The notes: generated from the sequence alone by a model not told the origin. A stretch of DNA of 8,108 nt from Synergistaceae bacterium (GCA_012523155.1 JAAYJB010000094.1:1-8108), one strand, 5' to 3'; positions 1 to 8,092 are shown, counted from the first letter of the stretch. Numbers and translations: made by a program.

Positions 1-7
1 GTAATGA

Positions 8-1546
<1,539 letters not shown>

Positions 1547-1549
1547 CCG

Positions 1550-1581
1550 GTCCGGAGTTCTTTCCCCGGACGGAAAGGAGG
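1550..1581 (+). promoter_or_regulatory. Intercistronic hairpin plus strong Shine-Dalgarno before atpC
   Basis: The beta-epsilon gap contains a perfect 6-bp inverted repeat, GTCCGG (1550-1555) and CCGGAC (1566-1571), with a 10-nt loop. It is followed by AGGAGG at 1576-1581, 5 nt before the atpC start. No T-run follows, so it is not a normal intrinsic terminator. A role in mRNA processing, stability or spacing of translation between beta (3 copies) and epsilon (1 copy) is inference. Confidence 0.5.
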
Positions 1582-1586
1582 GACCT

Positions 1587-1991
1587 ATGACGCAGACTGT
1601 AATGACCATGAAAATTCTTATTCCATTTCAGGTTTTCGAAGAAAGAACCGATGTGACGAATATTGTGGCGGAGACGAGCGCGGGTTCCTTCGGTATTCTT
1701 CCCCGGAGGCTCGACTGTGTCGCCTCCATTGTACCAGGCATTCTGATCTACGAGACGGTGGGAGGACAGGAAAAATATGCTGCCCTCGACGAAGGTGTTC
1801 TGGTCAAGACCGGATATGAGGTTTTTCTCTCAGTCCGGCGGGCCAACAAAGGAGATAGCCTTGAAGCCCTTCAGCGTTCGGTGGAGGAGGAGTTTCTCGA
1901 TATGGATGAAAGTGAGAAGAGCGTGCGGAGGGTCCTTGCCCGGCTGGAAACGGGCATCATCCGCAAGTTCGTGACACTGAGCAATGAATGA
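1587..1991 (+). CDS. atpC: N-type F1F0 ATPase, F1 subunit epsilon
   Basis: Central-stalk subunit that sits on gamma and the c ring, 134 aa (typical length). The N-terminal beta-sandwich carries the family signature GSFGILPRRLDCVASIVPG (33-51); residues from about 88 onward are predicted as two charged helices (LEALQRSVEEEFLDMDE and KSVRRVLARLETGIIRK). The frame is open further upstream to a GTG at 1521, but that would overlap atpD and lacks a ribosome site, while the ATG at 1587 has AGGAGG 5 nt before it; hence this start. In-frame ATGs at 1602 and 1608 are less well placed. The stop overlaps the atpQ start by 8 nt. Placement directly after beta matches N-ATPase operons. Regulatory inhibition by the C-terminal helices is known for other epsilons but not shown here. 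Confidence 0.95.
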   Translation: MTQTVMTMKILIPFQVFEERTDVTNIVAETSAGSFGILPRRLDCVASIVPGILIYETVGGQEKYAALDEGVLVKTGYEVFLSVRRANKGDSLEALQRSVEEEFLDMDESEKSVRRVLARLETGIIRKFVTLSNE

Positions 1992-2322
1992 ATCCCAGCC
2001 CGGGAAAAAGACCGGAAAGGAAGAGGAGTTTGCCCGACAGGTAGGAGAAAAAGCCCGGCGCAAGCTCCATGCTCGAAGAAACCCCGCACCTGGTGTGTGG
2101 TTCGGCCTGGGGATGATGGGCATCATTGGGTGGTCCGTCTCGGTCCCCACTCTTCTTGGTGCTGCCCTCGGAGTATGGCTCGACAGCCGCCGCGGGGATG
2201 CCCGTTCGTGGACCCTCGCTCTTCTCGTTGTGGGGCTTGGAATAGGGTGCATGAATGCCTGGTTCTGGGTCTCCCGGGAGCGAAATGCCATGGAGGAGGA
2301 AGAGCGAAATGACGGGAACTGA
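1984..2322 (+). CDS. atpQ: N-ATPase accessory membrane protein AtpQ (AtpI/AtpZ-like)
   Basis: Small membrane protein, 112 aa, specific to N-ATPase operons. Seen: a basic N-terminal cytoplasmic segment (residues 1-34, rich in Lys/Arg/Glu), two hydrophobic helices at about 37-66 and 76-96 joined by the short loop DSRRGDARSW, and an acidic end (EEEERNDGN). The two-helix pattern with Gly-rich TM1 (GVWFGLGMMGIIGW, then GAALGVWLD) resembles the AtpI/AtpZ family. Those proteins have been proposed to help c-ring assembly or Mg2+/Ca2+ transport; the role of AtpQ itself is not settled. The start ATG lies inside the end of atpC with only a weak Shine-Dalgarno, so translation is probably coupled to epsilon. 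An ATG one base out of frame at 1988 does not give this protein. Confidence 0.9.
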   Translation: MNESQPGKKTGKEEEFARQVGEKARRKLHARRNPAPGVWFGLGMMGIIGWSVSVPTLLGAALGVWLDSRRGDARSWTLALLVVGLGIGCMNAWFWVSRERNAMEEEERNDGN

Positions 2323-2632
2323 CGTCCTGATGCTGATCCTTGTTTTCGCAGCCGGGGTACTGATCGGATTGGTTTTCTTCGGAGGTTTATGGTGGACTAT
2401 CCTGCGGGGTATTGGTTCTCCTCGTCCCGCCCTGTGGTTTTTCGGCAGTTTTCTTGTGCGGATGGTCTTTCTTCTTACAGCTCTTTACTATCTTTCTGGG
2501 GGAGCCTGGATTCGACTGATCCTTCTCGGTTCAGGAATTCTTCTCGCCCGAAGCCTTGTTCTGCGATGGACAAATTTTTTGGGGAAGAAAAGTCTCCCGG
2601 AACAGGAGGTAATTCATGCGTCTCAGCCCTGA
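2309..2632 (+). CDS. atpR: N-ATPase accessory membrane protein AtpR
   Basis: Small hydrophobic protein, 107 aa, with three predicted membrane helices (about 4-31, 41-62 and 66-84). Charged residues in or next to the helices are striking: Arg51 in the middle of TM2 (GSFLVRMVFLL), and Arg69 and Arg81 in or at the ends of TM3. Its place between atpQ and atpB and its size match the AtpR family of N-ATPase operons. Family-level proposals link the buried arginines to the acidic ion sites of the c ring during assembly; that is inference here. The frame is open further upstream, but the ATG at 2309 is preceded by GGAGGAGGA (2292-2300) and gives the expected length. It overlaps atpQ by 14 nt. Confidence 0.9.
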   Translation: MTGTDVLMLILVFAAGVLIGLVFFGGLWWTILRGIGSPRPALWFFGSFLVRMVFLLTALYYLSGGAWIRLILLGSGILLARSLVLRWTNFLGKKSLPEQEVIHASQP

Positions 2633-3317
2633 TGCGATCATTTTCTGGCAGTCCGGTTTTTTAAAAATCAACGCCACGCTGGTCTTCACGTGGTTCATCA
2701 TGGCCGTGCTTACGGCGGGTTCCATACTGATCACATCGCGGCTCTCCACGGGTCTGACCCGGTCCCGTTGGCAGAATGTCCTCGAGATGATCGTGACGGC
2801 CATCAAACAACAGATCCGGGAGGTAGGTCTTGCCGATCCTGAAATCTACCTTCCCTTTCTCGGCACAATTTTTCTCTTCGTTGCCTCGTCTGCCCTCTTC
2901 ACAATTCTACCCGGTTTTGAACCCCCAACGGGGTCACTCTCCACCACGGCGGCCCTTGCGCTGTTGGTTTTCGCTGCGGTCCCCCTCTTCGGCATACAGA
3001 AACAGGGGGTCAGGAGCTATCTGAAAACGTATATGGAGCCGACGGTCGTTATGCTGCCCTTCAACATTATCGGGGAGATATCCAGGACACTGGCCCTGGC
3101 CGTCCGTCTCTTCGGCAACATGATGAGCGGTGGGATGATCGTGGGAATTTTGCTGACCATAACGCCCTTTCTATTTCCAGCGGTCATGACCCTTCTCGGT
3201 CTTCTTACCGGGATGGTTCAAGCCTATATTTTCACTATTCTGGCGGCAGTTTATATCGCCGCGGCAACCCAGGCGCAGAAACATTCCCGTCACAGTGAGG
3301 AAGAAGCCTCCGCCTGA
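2616..3317 (+). CDS. atpB: N-type F1F0 ATPase, F0 subunit a
   Basis: Membrane stator subunit forming the two half-channels against the c ring, 233 aa, slightly short of the E. coli protein (271). Seen: hydrophobic segments near 20-40, 80-98, 110-126, 145-163, 172-196 and 198-218. The key motif RTLALAVRLFGNMMSG (157-172) holds the essential Arg164, equivalent to E. coli Arg210. The last helix holds VQAYIFTILAAVYI with Gln202 at the place of E. coli Gln252. The C-terminus is a short His/Glu-rich tail. The start has AGGAGGT at 2604-2610, 5 nt upstream, and overlaps atpR by 17 nt. The gene ends in tandem stop codons TGA TAG. The ion carried cannot be judged from subunit a alone. Confidence 0.97.
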   Translation: MRLSPDAIIFWQSGFLKINATLVFTWFIMAVLTAGSILITSRLSTGLTRSRWQNVLEMIVTAIKQQIREVGLADPEIYLPFLGTIFLFVASSALFTILPGFEPPTGSLSTTAALALLVFAAVPLFGIQKQGVRSYLKTYMEPTVVMLPFNIIGEISRTLALAVRLFGNMMSGGMIVGILLTITPFLFPAVMTLLGLLTGMVQAYIFTILAAVYIAAATQAQKHSRHSEEEASA

Positions 3318-3330
3318 TAGTGGTATAACT

Positions 3331-3353
3331 TAATAAAAGGAGATGATTCTTTG
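3331..3353 (+). promoter_or_regulatory. atpE translation start region (AT-rich enhancer, SD, TTG start)
   Basis: The 33-nt atpB-atpE gap is AT-rich and apparently unstructured, then has AAAAGGAG (3335-3342) 8 nt before the TTG start at 3351. An ATG at 3343 abuts the Shine-Dalgarno but is out of frame and ends after nine codons, at 3370-3372. In E. coli an AU-rich region before atpE boosts synthesis of the high-copy c subunit; a similar job here is inference. Confidence 0.6.
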
Positions 3354-3632
3354 GACACTCTCACACTTATAGCCGTCGCATCGATCATTACTGCGGGATT
3401 CACTATTGCCCTCGGTTCCATCGGCCCTGCCATAGGGGAGGGACGGGCGGTCTCTACCGCGCTTTCGTCCCTTGCCCAGCAGCCTGACGCCTCCGCTACC
3501 ATTACCCGGACGCTTTTCGTGGGACTGGCAATGATCGAGTCCACAGCCATCTATTGTTTCGTGGTCTCCATGATCCTTATTTTTGCCAATCCCTTCTGGA
3601 ATCACGTGACGAGCCAGCTGGCGGGAAAGTAA
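3351..3632 (+). CDS. atpE: N-type F1F0 ATPase, F0 subunit c (double-carboxylate, Na+-type site)
   Basis: Rotor ring subunit, 93 aa, a two-helix hairpin (about 5-42 and 52-82) with the polar loop AQQPDAS at 42-48. Helix 2 holds the ion-binding Glu63 in MIESTAIY, with Ser64, Thr65 and Tyr68 matching the Na+ ligand set of Ilyobacter tartaricus c (Glu65, Ser66, Thr67, Tyr70). Helix 1 has Glu30 (AIGEG) where that Na+ enzyme has Gln32, giving the two-carboxylate site typical of N-ATPase rings. Starts at TTG, the only in-frame start after the upstream stop at 3318 that keeps the MDTLTLIAVAS N-terminus expected for this clade. Only 4 nt separate it from atpF. Na+ coupling is likely from the ligands but not proven, since some N-type rings have been reported to carry H+. 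Confidence 0.96.
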   Translation: MDTLTLIAVASIITAGFTIALGSIGPAIGEGRAVSTALSSLAQQPDASATITRTLFVGLAMIESTAIYCFVVSMILIFANPFWNHVTSQLAGK

Positions 3633-3636
3633 GACC

Positions 3637-4530
3637 ATGCCCATCGACTGGTTTACCGTCACTGCCCAGGCTATCAATTTTCTTCTTCTGGTCTGGTTAA
3701 TGAAGCGTTTTCTCTATAAGCCGGTACTGAGAGCAATCGACGCGCGAGAAAAACGGATCGAAGAACAACTGAGCGATGCGAAAGCCCAAAAAATGGCAGC
3801 CCAGAAAGAAAAAGAGGAGTTTCAGCGAAAGAATGAGATCTTTGACCAGGAGCGTACGGAACTGATGAACGCAGCGGTTGAAAAGGCAAAGAACGAGAAA
3901 ATCCATCTTCTCGAAGAAGCCCGGTCCTCCGCTGAGACCCTGCGGGCTAAATGGCGGGAGGGCCTGGAAAAGGATGCCTCCCGACTTGAGGAAGACTTTC
4001 AGAAGCGGGTGCGGAAAGATGTCTTTTTCATAGTCCGGAAGACTCTCTCCGATCTCGCAGGAGAGGAGCTTGAGAGTAAAATAATAGATCTTTTTCTCCT
4101 CAGGCTGGGGAAGATGGACGAGAAAGAACGGAAGAGCCTTGCCCCAAAAACAATGGGCCCTGATTCCTCAGTTCAGCTGAGAACGGCATTTTCGCTGACG
4201 GAAGAACAGAGGAACACGATCGGACAGGAAGTAAAAAAACTTTTTTCTCTGAAAGAAGAACCAAAGTTCACAGTGGAAAAGGACCTCGTGGCGGGCATAG
4301 AACTCGCGGTAAGCGGTCAGAAAATATCCTGGACCATTGACGACTATTTGCTGTCTTTAAGAGAGTCGGTTGAGGATGTCATGAAACCGGTAAAGAAAAC
4401 CTCCTCTTCTCCGACTGATACGGAAAAAGAGGATGCCTCATTGAAAGATCCTCCCCAGTCTGACAAAAATCCTCCGGAGAAGCCTCAGAAGTCTGATTCT
4501 CCCGGTAAAGAGGAAAAGGAAAACCAATGA
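3637..4530 (+). CDS. atpF: N-type F1F0 ATPase, long F0 subunit b with delta-like C-terminal region
   Basis: Peripheral stalk subunit, 297 aa, nearly twice the E. coli b (156). Seen in order: one membrane helix (about 4-22); the b-family motif [18 protein letters not shown] (24-41); a long charged coiled coil (about 36-125); a more folded-looking stretch (about 126-250); and a Ser/Pro/Lys/Asp tail (251-297). Within the third part, [11 protein letters not shown] (181-191) followed by [20 protein letters not shown] (211-230) and [11 protein letters not shown] (233-243) resembles the end of the delta/OSCP subunit, where E. coli has a SAAALSEEQ-like segment then KSVMAGVIIRAGD and SVRGRLERL. As no delta gene exists in this operon, this part may take its place on the F1 crown. 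The stop overlaps the atpA start (ATGA). Confidence 0.95.
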   Translation: MPIDWFTVTAQAINFLLLVWLMKRFLYKPVLRAIDAREKRIEEQLSDAKAQKMAAQKEKEEFQRKNEIFDQERTELMNAAVEKAKNEKIHLLEEARSSAETLRAKWREGLEKDASRLEEDFQKRVRKDVFFIVRKTLSDLAGEELESKIIDLFLLRLGKMDEKERKSLAPKTMGPDSSVQLRTAFSLTEEQRNTIGQEVKKLFSLKEEPKFTVEKDLVAGIELAVSGQKISWTIDDYLLSLRESVEDVMKPVKKTSSSPTDTEKEDASLKDPPQSDKNPPEKPQKSDSPGKEEKENQ

Positions 4531-6305
4531 GGGCGGGAAGGACCGACGATCTCAAGACCCTCTATGAAAAAGCCTTTGACACCATCGGGAAGGGAGTTGA
4601 AAGCTTTTCCCCCCGTTTGGAAGCGAGGGAAGTTGGCACCGTGGAGAAAGTGAACACGGGAATTGCCACCGTATCTGGTCTTCCCGGCGCAGGGTACGAG
4701 GAACTGCTCGAATTTCCTGGGGGTGTTTTCGGCATAGCCTTCAACGTGGATGAAGACGAAATCGGCGTGGTTCTGCTGGGCGACTATTCCCACCTTTTTG
4801 CCGGAGACGAAGTTCGGCGCACTGGACGGGTTATGGACATCCCTGTGGGGCATGAACTGCTCGGCAGGGTCATTGATCCCCTGGGGCGACCCCTCGACGG
4901 CGAAGGGCCGATCCGGTCCTTACATCGTTTGCCCATTGAACGGGCTTCGGTGCCCATCATGGACAGAGCTCCGGTAACAGAACCGCTCCAGACGGGCATC
5001 CAGGTAATCGACGCCCTTATCCCCATAGGTAAGGGGCAGCGGGAGCTGATCCTTGGCGACCGTCAAACGGGAAAAACTACTATCGCTCTCGACACTATTT
5101 TGAACCAGGGACGGCAGGATGTCCTGTGCGTCTACTGTGCTATCGGGCAGAGGGCAGCTTCCGTGGCCAAGACCGTTGCCATCCTCCGGGACAGGGGAGC
5201 TCTCGAGTATACCGTGGTGATGGTGACCGAGGGGAACCAGGCCCCGGGACTCACCTATATAGCCCCCTACGCCGCGACAAGCATCGCCGAGTTTTTCATG
5301 GAGGAGGGCAGGAACGTCCTCATCGTCTACGACGATCTCACCAATCACGCCCGGTCGTACCGGGAACTGTCCCTACTTCTTCGCCGTCCGCCCGGCCGTG
5401 AGGCTTTTCCCGGTGATATCTTCTACATCCACTCCCGTCTTCTTGAGCGGGCGACGCACCTCCGGAAAGAGCGGGGAGGCGGCTCACTAACTGCCCTTCC
5501 CATCATCGCGACGGATGCCCAGAACATATCGGCCTACATCCCCACGAACCTCATCTCCATAACAGACGGACAAATTTACCTCTCCCCGTCCCTTTTCGAG
5601 CTTGGGGTACTTCCTGCCGTGGATGTGGGAAAATCCGTCTCCAGAGTCGGAGGAAAGGCCCAGCTTGCTGCCTTCCGGTCCGTCGCAGGCGATCTGAAGC
5701 TTGCCTACTCCCAGTTCGAGGAACTCGAGTCCTTCGCCCGTTTTGGAGCCCGGCTCGATGAAGATACCCGGAAAATCATGGCCCATGGAAGGAGAATTCG
5801 GGGATCTTTGAAACAGCCTGAATTTTCACCCATATCTGTTCCGGCCCAGATCGCCATCCTGCTCGCCATCAGCGCGGAACTTTTTGACGAGATTCCTCTG
5901 AACAGAATCGACGAGGCTGAACGGGCCGTGCAACAGGCCACCGAGACCATGCCTGACGACCTGAGAGAGCGGCTTTTCACCGCCGATACCTTGAAGGCAG
6001 AGGACCGGGAGGCCATCACGGAGATCGCCCGGCAGGCCCTCATGAAGTTTTTCTCGGACGAGAAGGAGAAAACTCTTCCTGCTGAAGGTGCGGCCGGTGA
6101 GCCCCTTTTTGAACCGGAGGAACCAGAGGATCTTAAATTCTCTCAAGAAGCCGAGAAGAGTGAAGTATCGGCTGCCGCCGAACACACTGCCCATGAAACG
6201 GAAGAGTCGGACGAAAAAATCCCCCCTCAAGTCTCGCCGCCCCCGAAGCCTGCCTCCGAAAAGGCGAAGAAAAAAAACCGGAGACCGGGAAAGAAAAAAT
6301 CATGA
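4527..6305 (+). CDS. atpA: N-type F1F0 ATPase, F1 subunit alpha with long charged tail
   Basis: Non-catalytic nucleotide-binding subunit of the F1 head, 592 aa, about 80 longer than usual (500-515). Seen: an N-terminal helix (1-28) unlike that of housekeeping alphas, the beta-barrel with [19 protein letters not shown] (36-54), Walker A GDRQTGKT (177-184), Walker B around [12 protein letters not shown] (264-275), [18 protein letters not shown] (335-352), and the arginine finger Arg373 in VSRVGG (371-376), which reaches the beta active site. After about residue 510 comes a low-complexity tail, first acidic with Pro/Glu, then strongly basic ([14 protein letters not shown]). The ATG overlaps the atpF stop by 4 nt and is preceded by AAAAGGAAAA, almost the same ribosome site as atpD. 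A different N-terminus fits loss of the normal delta partner. Confidence 0.97.
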   Translation: MRAGRTDDLKTLYEKAFDTIGKGVESFSPRLEAREVGTVEKVNTGIATVSGLPGAGYEELLEFPGGVFGIAFNVDEDEIGVVLLGDYSHLFAGDEVRRTGRVMDIPVGHELLGRVIDPLGRPLDGEGPIRSLHRLPIERASVPIMDRAPVTEPLQTGIQVIDALIPIGKGQRELILGDRQTGKTTIALDTILNQGRQDVLCVYCAIGQRAASVAKTVAILRDRGALEYTVVMVTEGNQAPGLTYIAPYAATSIAEFFMEEGRNVLIVYDDLTNHARSYRELSLLLRRPPGREAFPGDIFYIHSRLLERATHLRKERGGGSLTALPIIATDAQNISAYIPTNLISITDGQIYLSPSLFELGVLPAVDVGKSVSRVGGKAQLAAFRSVAGDLKLAYSQFEELESFARFGARLDEDTRKIMAHGRRIRGSLKQPEFSPISVPAQIAILLAISAELFDEIPLNRIDEAERAVQQATETMPDDLRERLFTADTLKAEDREAITEIARQALMKFFSDEKEKTLPAEGAAGEPLFEPEEPEDLKFSQEAEKSEVSAAAEHTAHETEESDEKIPPQVSPPPKPASEKAKKKNRRPGKKKS

Positions 6306-7183
6306 GCGAGACGACGGCAAGTCTGCGAAAAAAGATAGACAGCGCATCGGATCTGCAGTCCGTTGTCAGGACGATGAAATCCCTCGCAGCATCAAGCATA
6401 GGCCAATACGAGCGCTCAGTGGCCGCCCTTGCCGAGTATTTTCGTACCGTGGAAATTGGTCTTGGAGCTGCATTCAGGGCCGCCTCCGGGAGTGAAATTT
6501 TTTTGATGCCCGAAGGCAGGAGAACAGAAGAAATACGGGCAGTGGTCTTTGGCTCGGATCAAGGGCTTGTGGGAGATTTCAATGAAACCGTCTCCGAGTA
6601 CACGATTGAAACTCTGAAAAATGAAACGAAGCGGGTCAGGATCTGGTCGGTGGGGGAACGTGTGCATTCACAACTAAAGGATGCCGGTTTCGAAATGGAG
6701 GCTCTTTTCGCCGTCCCCGGGTCAGCAAAGGCAATCATCACTCTTGTTGGAGAAATCCTGCTATCAGCCTTGAGGGGCGAGAATCCCGCTGATGGTGCGG
6801 AGTTTTATCTTTTCTACAATAGCCCTCTTTCCGGAGCGGGGTATGCGCCCGAAAGAAAAAGGATCCTCCCGCTTGATCGGGAATGGATCAGGCGTATAAC
6901 CGAGATTACCTGGCCGTCGAAATCTCTTCCGGAGATCCTCGACAGGGGGGATACCACCTTCGGCGGTCTTCTTCGGGAATATTTTTTCGTCTCCATTTTT
7001 CGTGCCTGTGCGGAATCACTCGCGAGCGAAAATGCGAGCCGCCTGTCCGCCATGGAACGGGCGGATCGGAATATCGACGATCTTCTCGAGGATCTTGGTC
7101 GTTCCTATCATCGTCTGAGGCAGAGCGGAATTGATGAGGAGCTTTTCGATGTTCTGGCGGGGTACGAGGTTATGTCAAAATAA
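6302..7183 (+). CDS. atpG: N-type F1F0 ATPase, F1 subunit gamma
   Basis: Central rotating shaft, 293 aa (typical 285-300). Seen: the N-terminal coiled-coil helix with [20 protein letters not shown] (8-27), the Rossmann-like middle starting [14 protein letters not shown] (81-94), and the conserved C-terminal helix with [20 protein letters not shown] (238-257) and [20 protein letters not shown] (258-277). These two helices form the shaft inside the alpha/beta hexamer. The core is complete, but the middle domain is divergent from housekeeping gammas, as expected for the N-ATPase clade. The start overlaps the atpA stop (ATGA) with only a weak Shine-Dalgarno, implying coupled translation. It is the last gene of the operon; no hairpin-plus-T-run terminator is visible in the 19 nt before the insertion element. 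Confidence 0.96.
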   Translation: MSETTASLRKKIDSASDLQSVVRTMKSLAASSIGQYERSVAALAEYFRTVEIGLGAAFRAASGSEIFLMPEGRRTEEIRAVVFGSDQGLVGDFNETVSEYTIETLKNETKRVRIWSVGERVHSQLKDAGFEMEALFAVPGSAKAIITLVGEILLSALRGENPADGAEFYLFYNSPLSGAGYAPERKRILPLDREWIRRITEITWPSKSLPEILDRGDTTFGGLLREYFFVSIFRACAESLASENASRLSAMERADRNIDDLLEDLGRSYHRLRQSGIDEELFDVLAGYEVMSK

Positions 7184-7202
7184 ATCAATCCCCGGCAGTG
7201 GT

Positions 7203-7211
7203 CCTAAATCC
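7203..7211 (+). repeat. Left terminal inverted repeat of the IS-like element
   Basis: CCTAAATCC, a perfect inverted match to 8007-8015. The next three bases inward match at two of three positions (ACA against GCA), after which similarity is lost. Confidence 0.6.
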
Positions 7212-7230
7212 ACACCCTGAAAAATAAAAA

Positions 7231-7301
7231 GCCTCTCAGGACTGTTCGGAGAACAGTGCTAAGGTAGTGTTTACGAAGACAACACTCTTCACCAGAGAGG
7301 T
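7231..7301 (+). promoter_or_regulatory. Three-way-junction leader burying the transposase ribosome site
   Basis: Three nested stems can be read directly. The outer stem pairs 7231-7240 with 7292-7301: one G-T wobble, six pairs CCTCTC/GAGAGG, one A-A mismatch, then GG/CC. It encloses a perfect 7-bp hairpin ACTGTTC-GGA-GAACAGT (7241-7257) and a 6-bp hairpin AGTGTT/AACACT (7266-7271 and 7281-7286, 9-nt loop). The 3' strand of the outer stem, GAGAGGT, is also the Shine-Dalgarno for the ATG at 7311. So a transcript reading in from outside could fold and hide this site. Sequestration of this kind is established for IS10 and IS50; its use here is inference. Confidence 0.55.
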
Positions 7302-7310
7302 GCATTTATT

Positions 7311-7925
7311 ATGACGGAAAAAGGCGAAGAAAATCCACATCGAACTGAAGAGCGGGGAAAGCGGCATCACATCCTTCGCAGGACTCTGGCCGGCAGTGGA
7401 ACTCTTTCGGAAGGCGGGGCTTCCCCGAACTATCGACAGCGCCGTAGGAGCCGGATCCACAAGGGGATTCCGTGACAGGGAATATATAAACCTCGGCAGA
7501 AAGAAGCCCGGCCGCGACTACCGGTTTCTTGCCGTCCGAGAACGATGGGACGGCCTTCTTTCTCCCCAAAAGGAACGACAGGAAGAAGGGAAAACGGAAG
7601 CGGTTTCATCCCCCAGCCGTCCTTGCCCTGAACCTGCACAAACTGATGAAACACCGTCTTCTGCCGGAGGAATATAGGAAAAGCAGGCCGAAAACGATCC
7701 GGTTTCTCCTCTACACCATGGTTGGGAAAATAGTGACGCACGGGAGACCGGGGAGGACCCCTCTTCGCCTCTGTCATGAAGAGACTGGAGCTGCTGCAGT
7801 CCATGCCGGACTGAGAAGAAAAGCTGCGGTTCCATAAATTCCCCTGGACCATGGAAGTACATCTTCCGTGCAGATGGGGTGTACCCACAAAAGGGGAAAG
7901 ACCTGAAATACCTGAAAAAGAGTAA
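7311..7925 (+). pseudogene. Broken IS1380-like transposase remnant
   Basis: ATG at 7311 opens with MTEK, but the transposase-like frame is the next one, entered at an A5 run (7318-7322): KKIHIELKSGESGITSFAG, then AVELFRKAGLPRTIDSAVG and RGFRDREYI, an IS1380-type N-terminus. The same frame then jumps to KKPGRDYRFLAVRE (about 7501-7542), which in intact proteins lies far downstream, so a large central stretch with most catalytic acidic residues seems deleted near 7490-7500. A second frame carries the C-terminal region: AVLALNLHKLMKHRLLPEEY, then RKSRPKTIRFLLYTMVGKIV (about 7613-7732), ending at 7837. A third frame continues LRFHKFPWTMEVHL from 7824 to the stop at 7923-7925. At least two frameshifts and one deletion make it inactive. 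No other gene is supported in 7184-8015. Confidence 0.75.
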
Positions 7926-7938
7926 AAAAGAAAGGAAG

Positions 7939-7967
7939 CGGGGAAACGAAAACGGTTCATTTCCCCG
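7939..7967 (-). terminator. Possible terminator hairpin acting on minus-strand transcripts
   Basis: CGGGGAAA (7939-7946) pairs perfectly with TTTCCCCG (7960-7967), 8 bp with a 13-nt loop. On the + strand no T-run follows. On the minus strand it is followed by a pyrimidine-rich stretch containing six Ts (complement of 7924-7938), so if it terminates anything it is transcription entering from the right. It may instead be just an element-internal inverted repeat. Confidence 0.3.
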
Positions 7968-8006
7968 TCCGGGGAGCTATCCCTTTACTTGAGGGAACGA
8001 ACCTGC

Positions 8007-8015
8007 GGATTTAGG
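8007..8015 (+). repeat. Right terminal inverted repeat of the IS-like element
   Basis: GGATTTAGG, the exact reverse complement of 7203-7211; marks the outer right edge of the element. Confidence 0.6.
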
Positions 8016-8030
8016 GGTCTCCCTAACATT

Positions 8031-8050
8031 TGATATTTATTGATATTTAT
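8031..8050 (+). repeat. Tandem 10-bp direct repeat TGATATTTAT x2
   Basis: Two perfect adjacent copies of TGATATTTAT (8031-8040 and 8041-8050) in a sharply AT-rich patch just outside the element. It could be a regulator site, part of a promoter region, or simple AT-rich repeat; nothing decides between these. Confidence 0.7.
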
Positions 8051-8067
8051 GGTAAGATTTATAAAAT
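8040..8067 (+). promoter_or_regulatory. Candidate sigma70-type promoter for the downstream gene
   Basis: TTGATA (8040-8045) and TAAAAT (8062-8067) are separated by 16 bp, close to consensus -35 and -10 boxes, about 25 nt upstream of a possible start codon. The region is so AT-rich that chance matches are likely, and TATAAA at 8060-8065 is an alternative -10. Confidence 0.3.
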
Positions 8068-8092
8068 ATTTGCAGTGCTGGGAGTGAGCAAT

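Larger units (their letters stand above)
7203..8015 (+). mobile_element. Degenerate IS1380-family-like insertion sequence (about 0.8 kb)
   Basis: The element is bounded by perfect 9-bp inverted repeats, CCTAAATCC and GGATTTAGG, and encloses a broken transposase in the same orientation as the atp genes. At 813 bp it is roughly half the size of a typical IS1380-type element, fitting internal deletion. Both flanks show GGT (7200-7202 and 8016-8018), which may be part of a target duplication but is too short to be strong evidence. It lies only 19 nt after the atpG stop. Family assignment rests on recognising N- and C-terminal transposase segments by eye; IS1380 is my best call, but another DDE family is possible. 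It looks non-autonomous. Confidence 0.7.

Noticed and set aside
1830..2291. 153-aa open frame on the minus strand over atpC and atpQ
   Set aside because: Shadow of GC-rich coding sequence; composition (Arg/Pro/Ser/His-rich) and lack of any domain or ribosome site argue against a gene.
2255..2308. Upstream start for atpR giving 18 extra residues
   Set aside because: The extension is Gly/Ser/Pro-rich antisense-like sequence inside atpQ; the ATG at 2309 has a strong Shine-Dalgarno and fits AtpR length.
7241..7257. LexA/SOS box (ACTGTTC-GGA-GAACAGT palindrome)
   Set aside because: Spacing is CTG-N9-CAG rather than N10, the GAAC/GTTC order is reversed relative to the Gram-positive box, and it is better explained as one stem of the leader fold.
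7231..7303. tRNA gene suggested by a 7-bp outer stem, inner arms, about 71-nt length and a CCA near the end
   Set aside because: Only two inner hairpins, no T-arm directly before the 3' outer strand, no proper anticodon arm, and the CCA is inside the stem.
7430..7960. 176-aa open frame on the minus strand across the insertion element
   Set aside because: No recognisable domain, antisense to clear transposase fragments; it is a shadow frame of decayed coding DNA.
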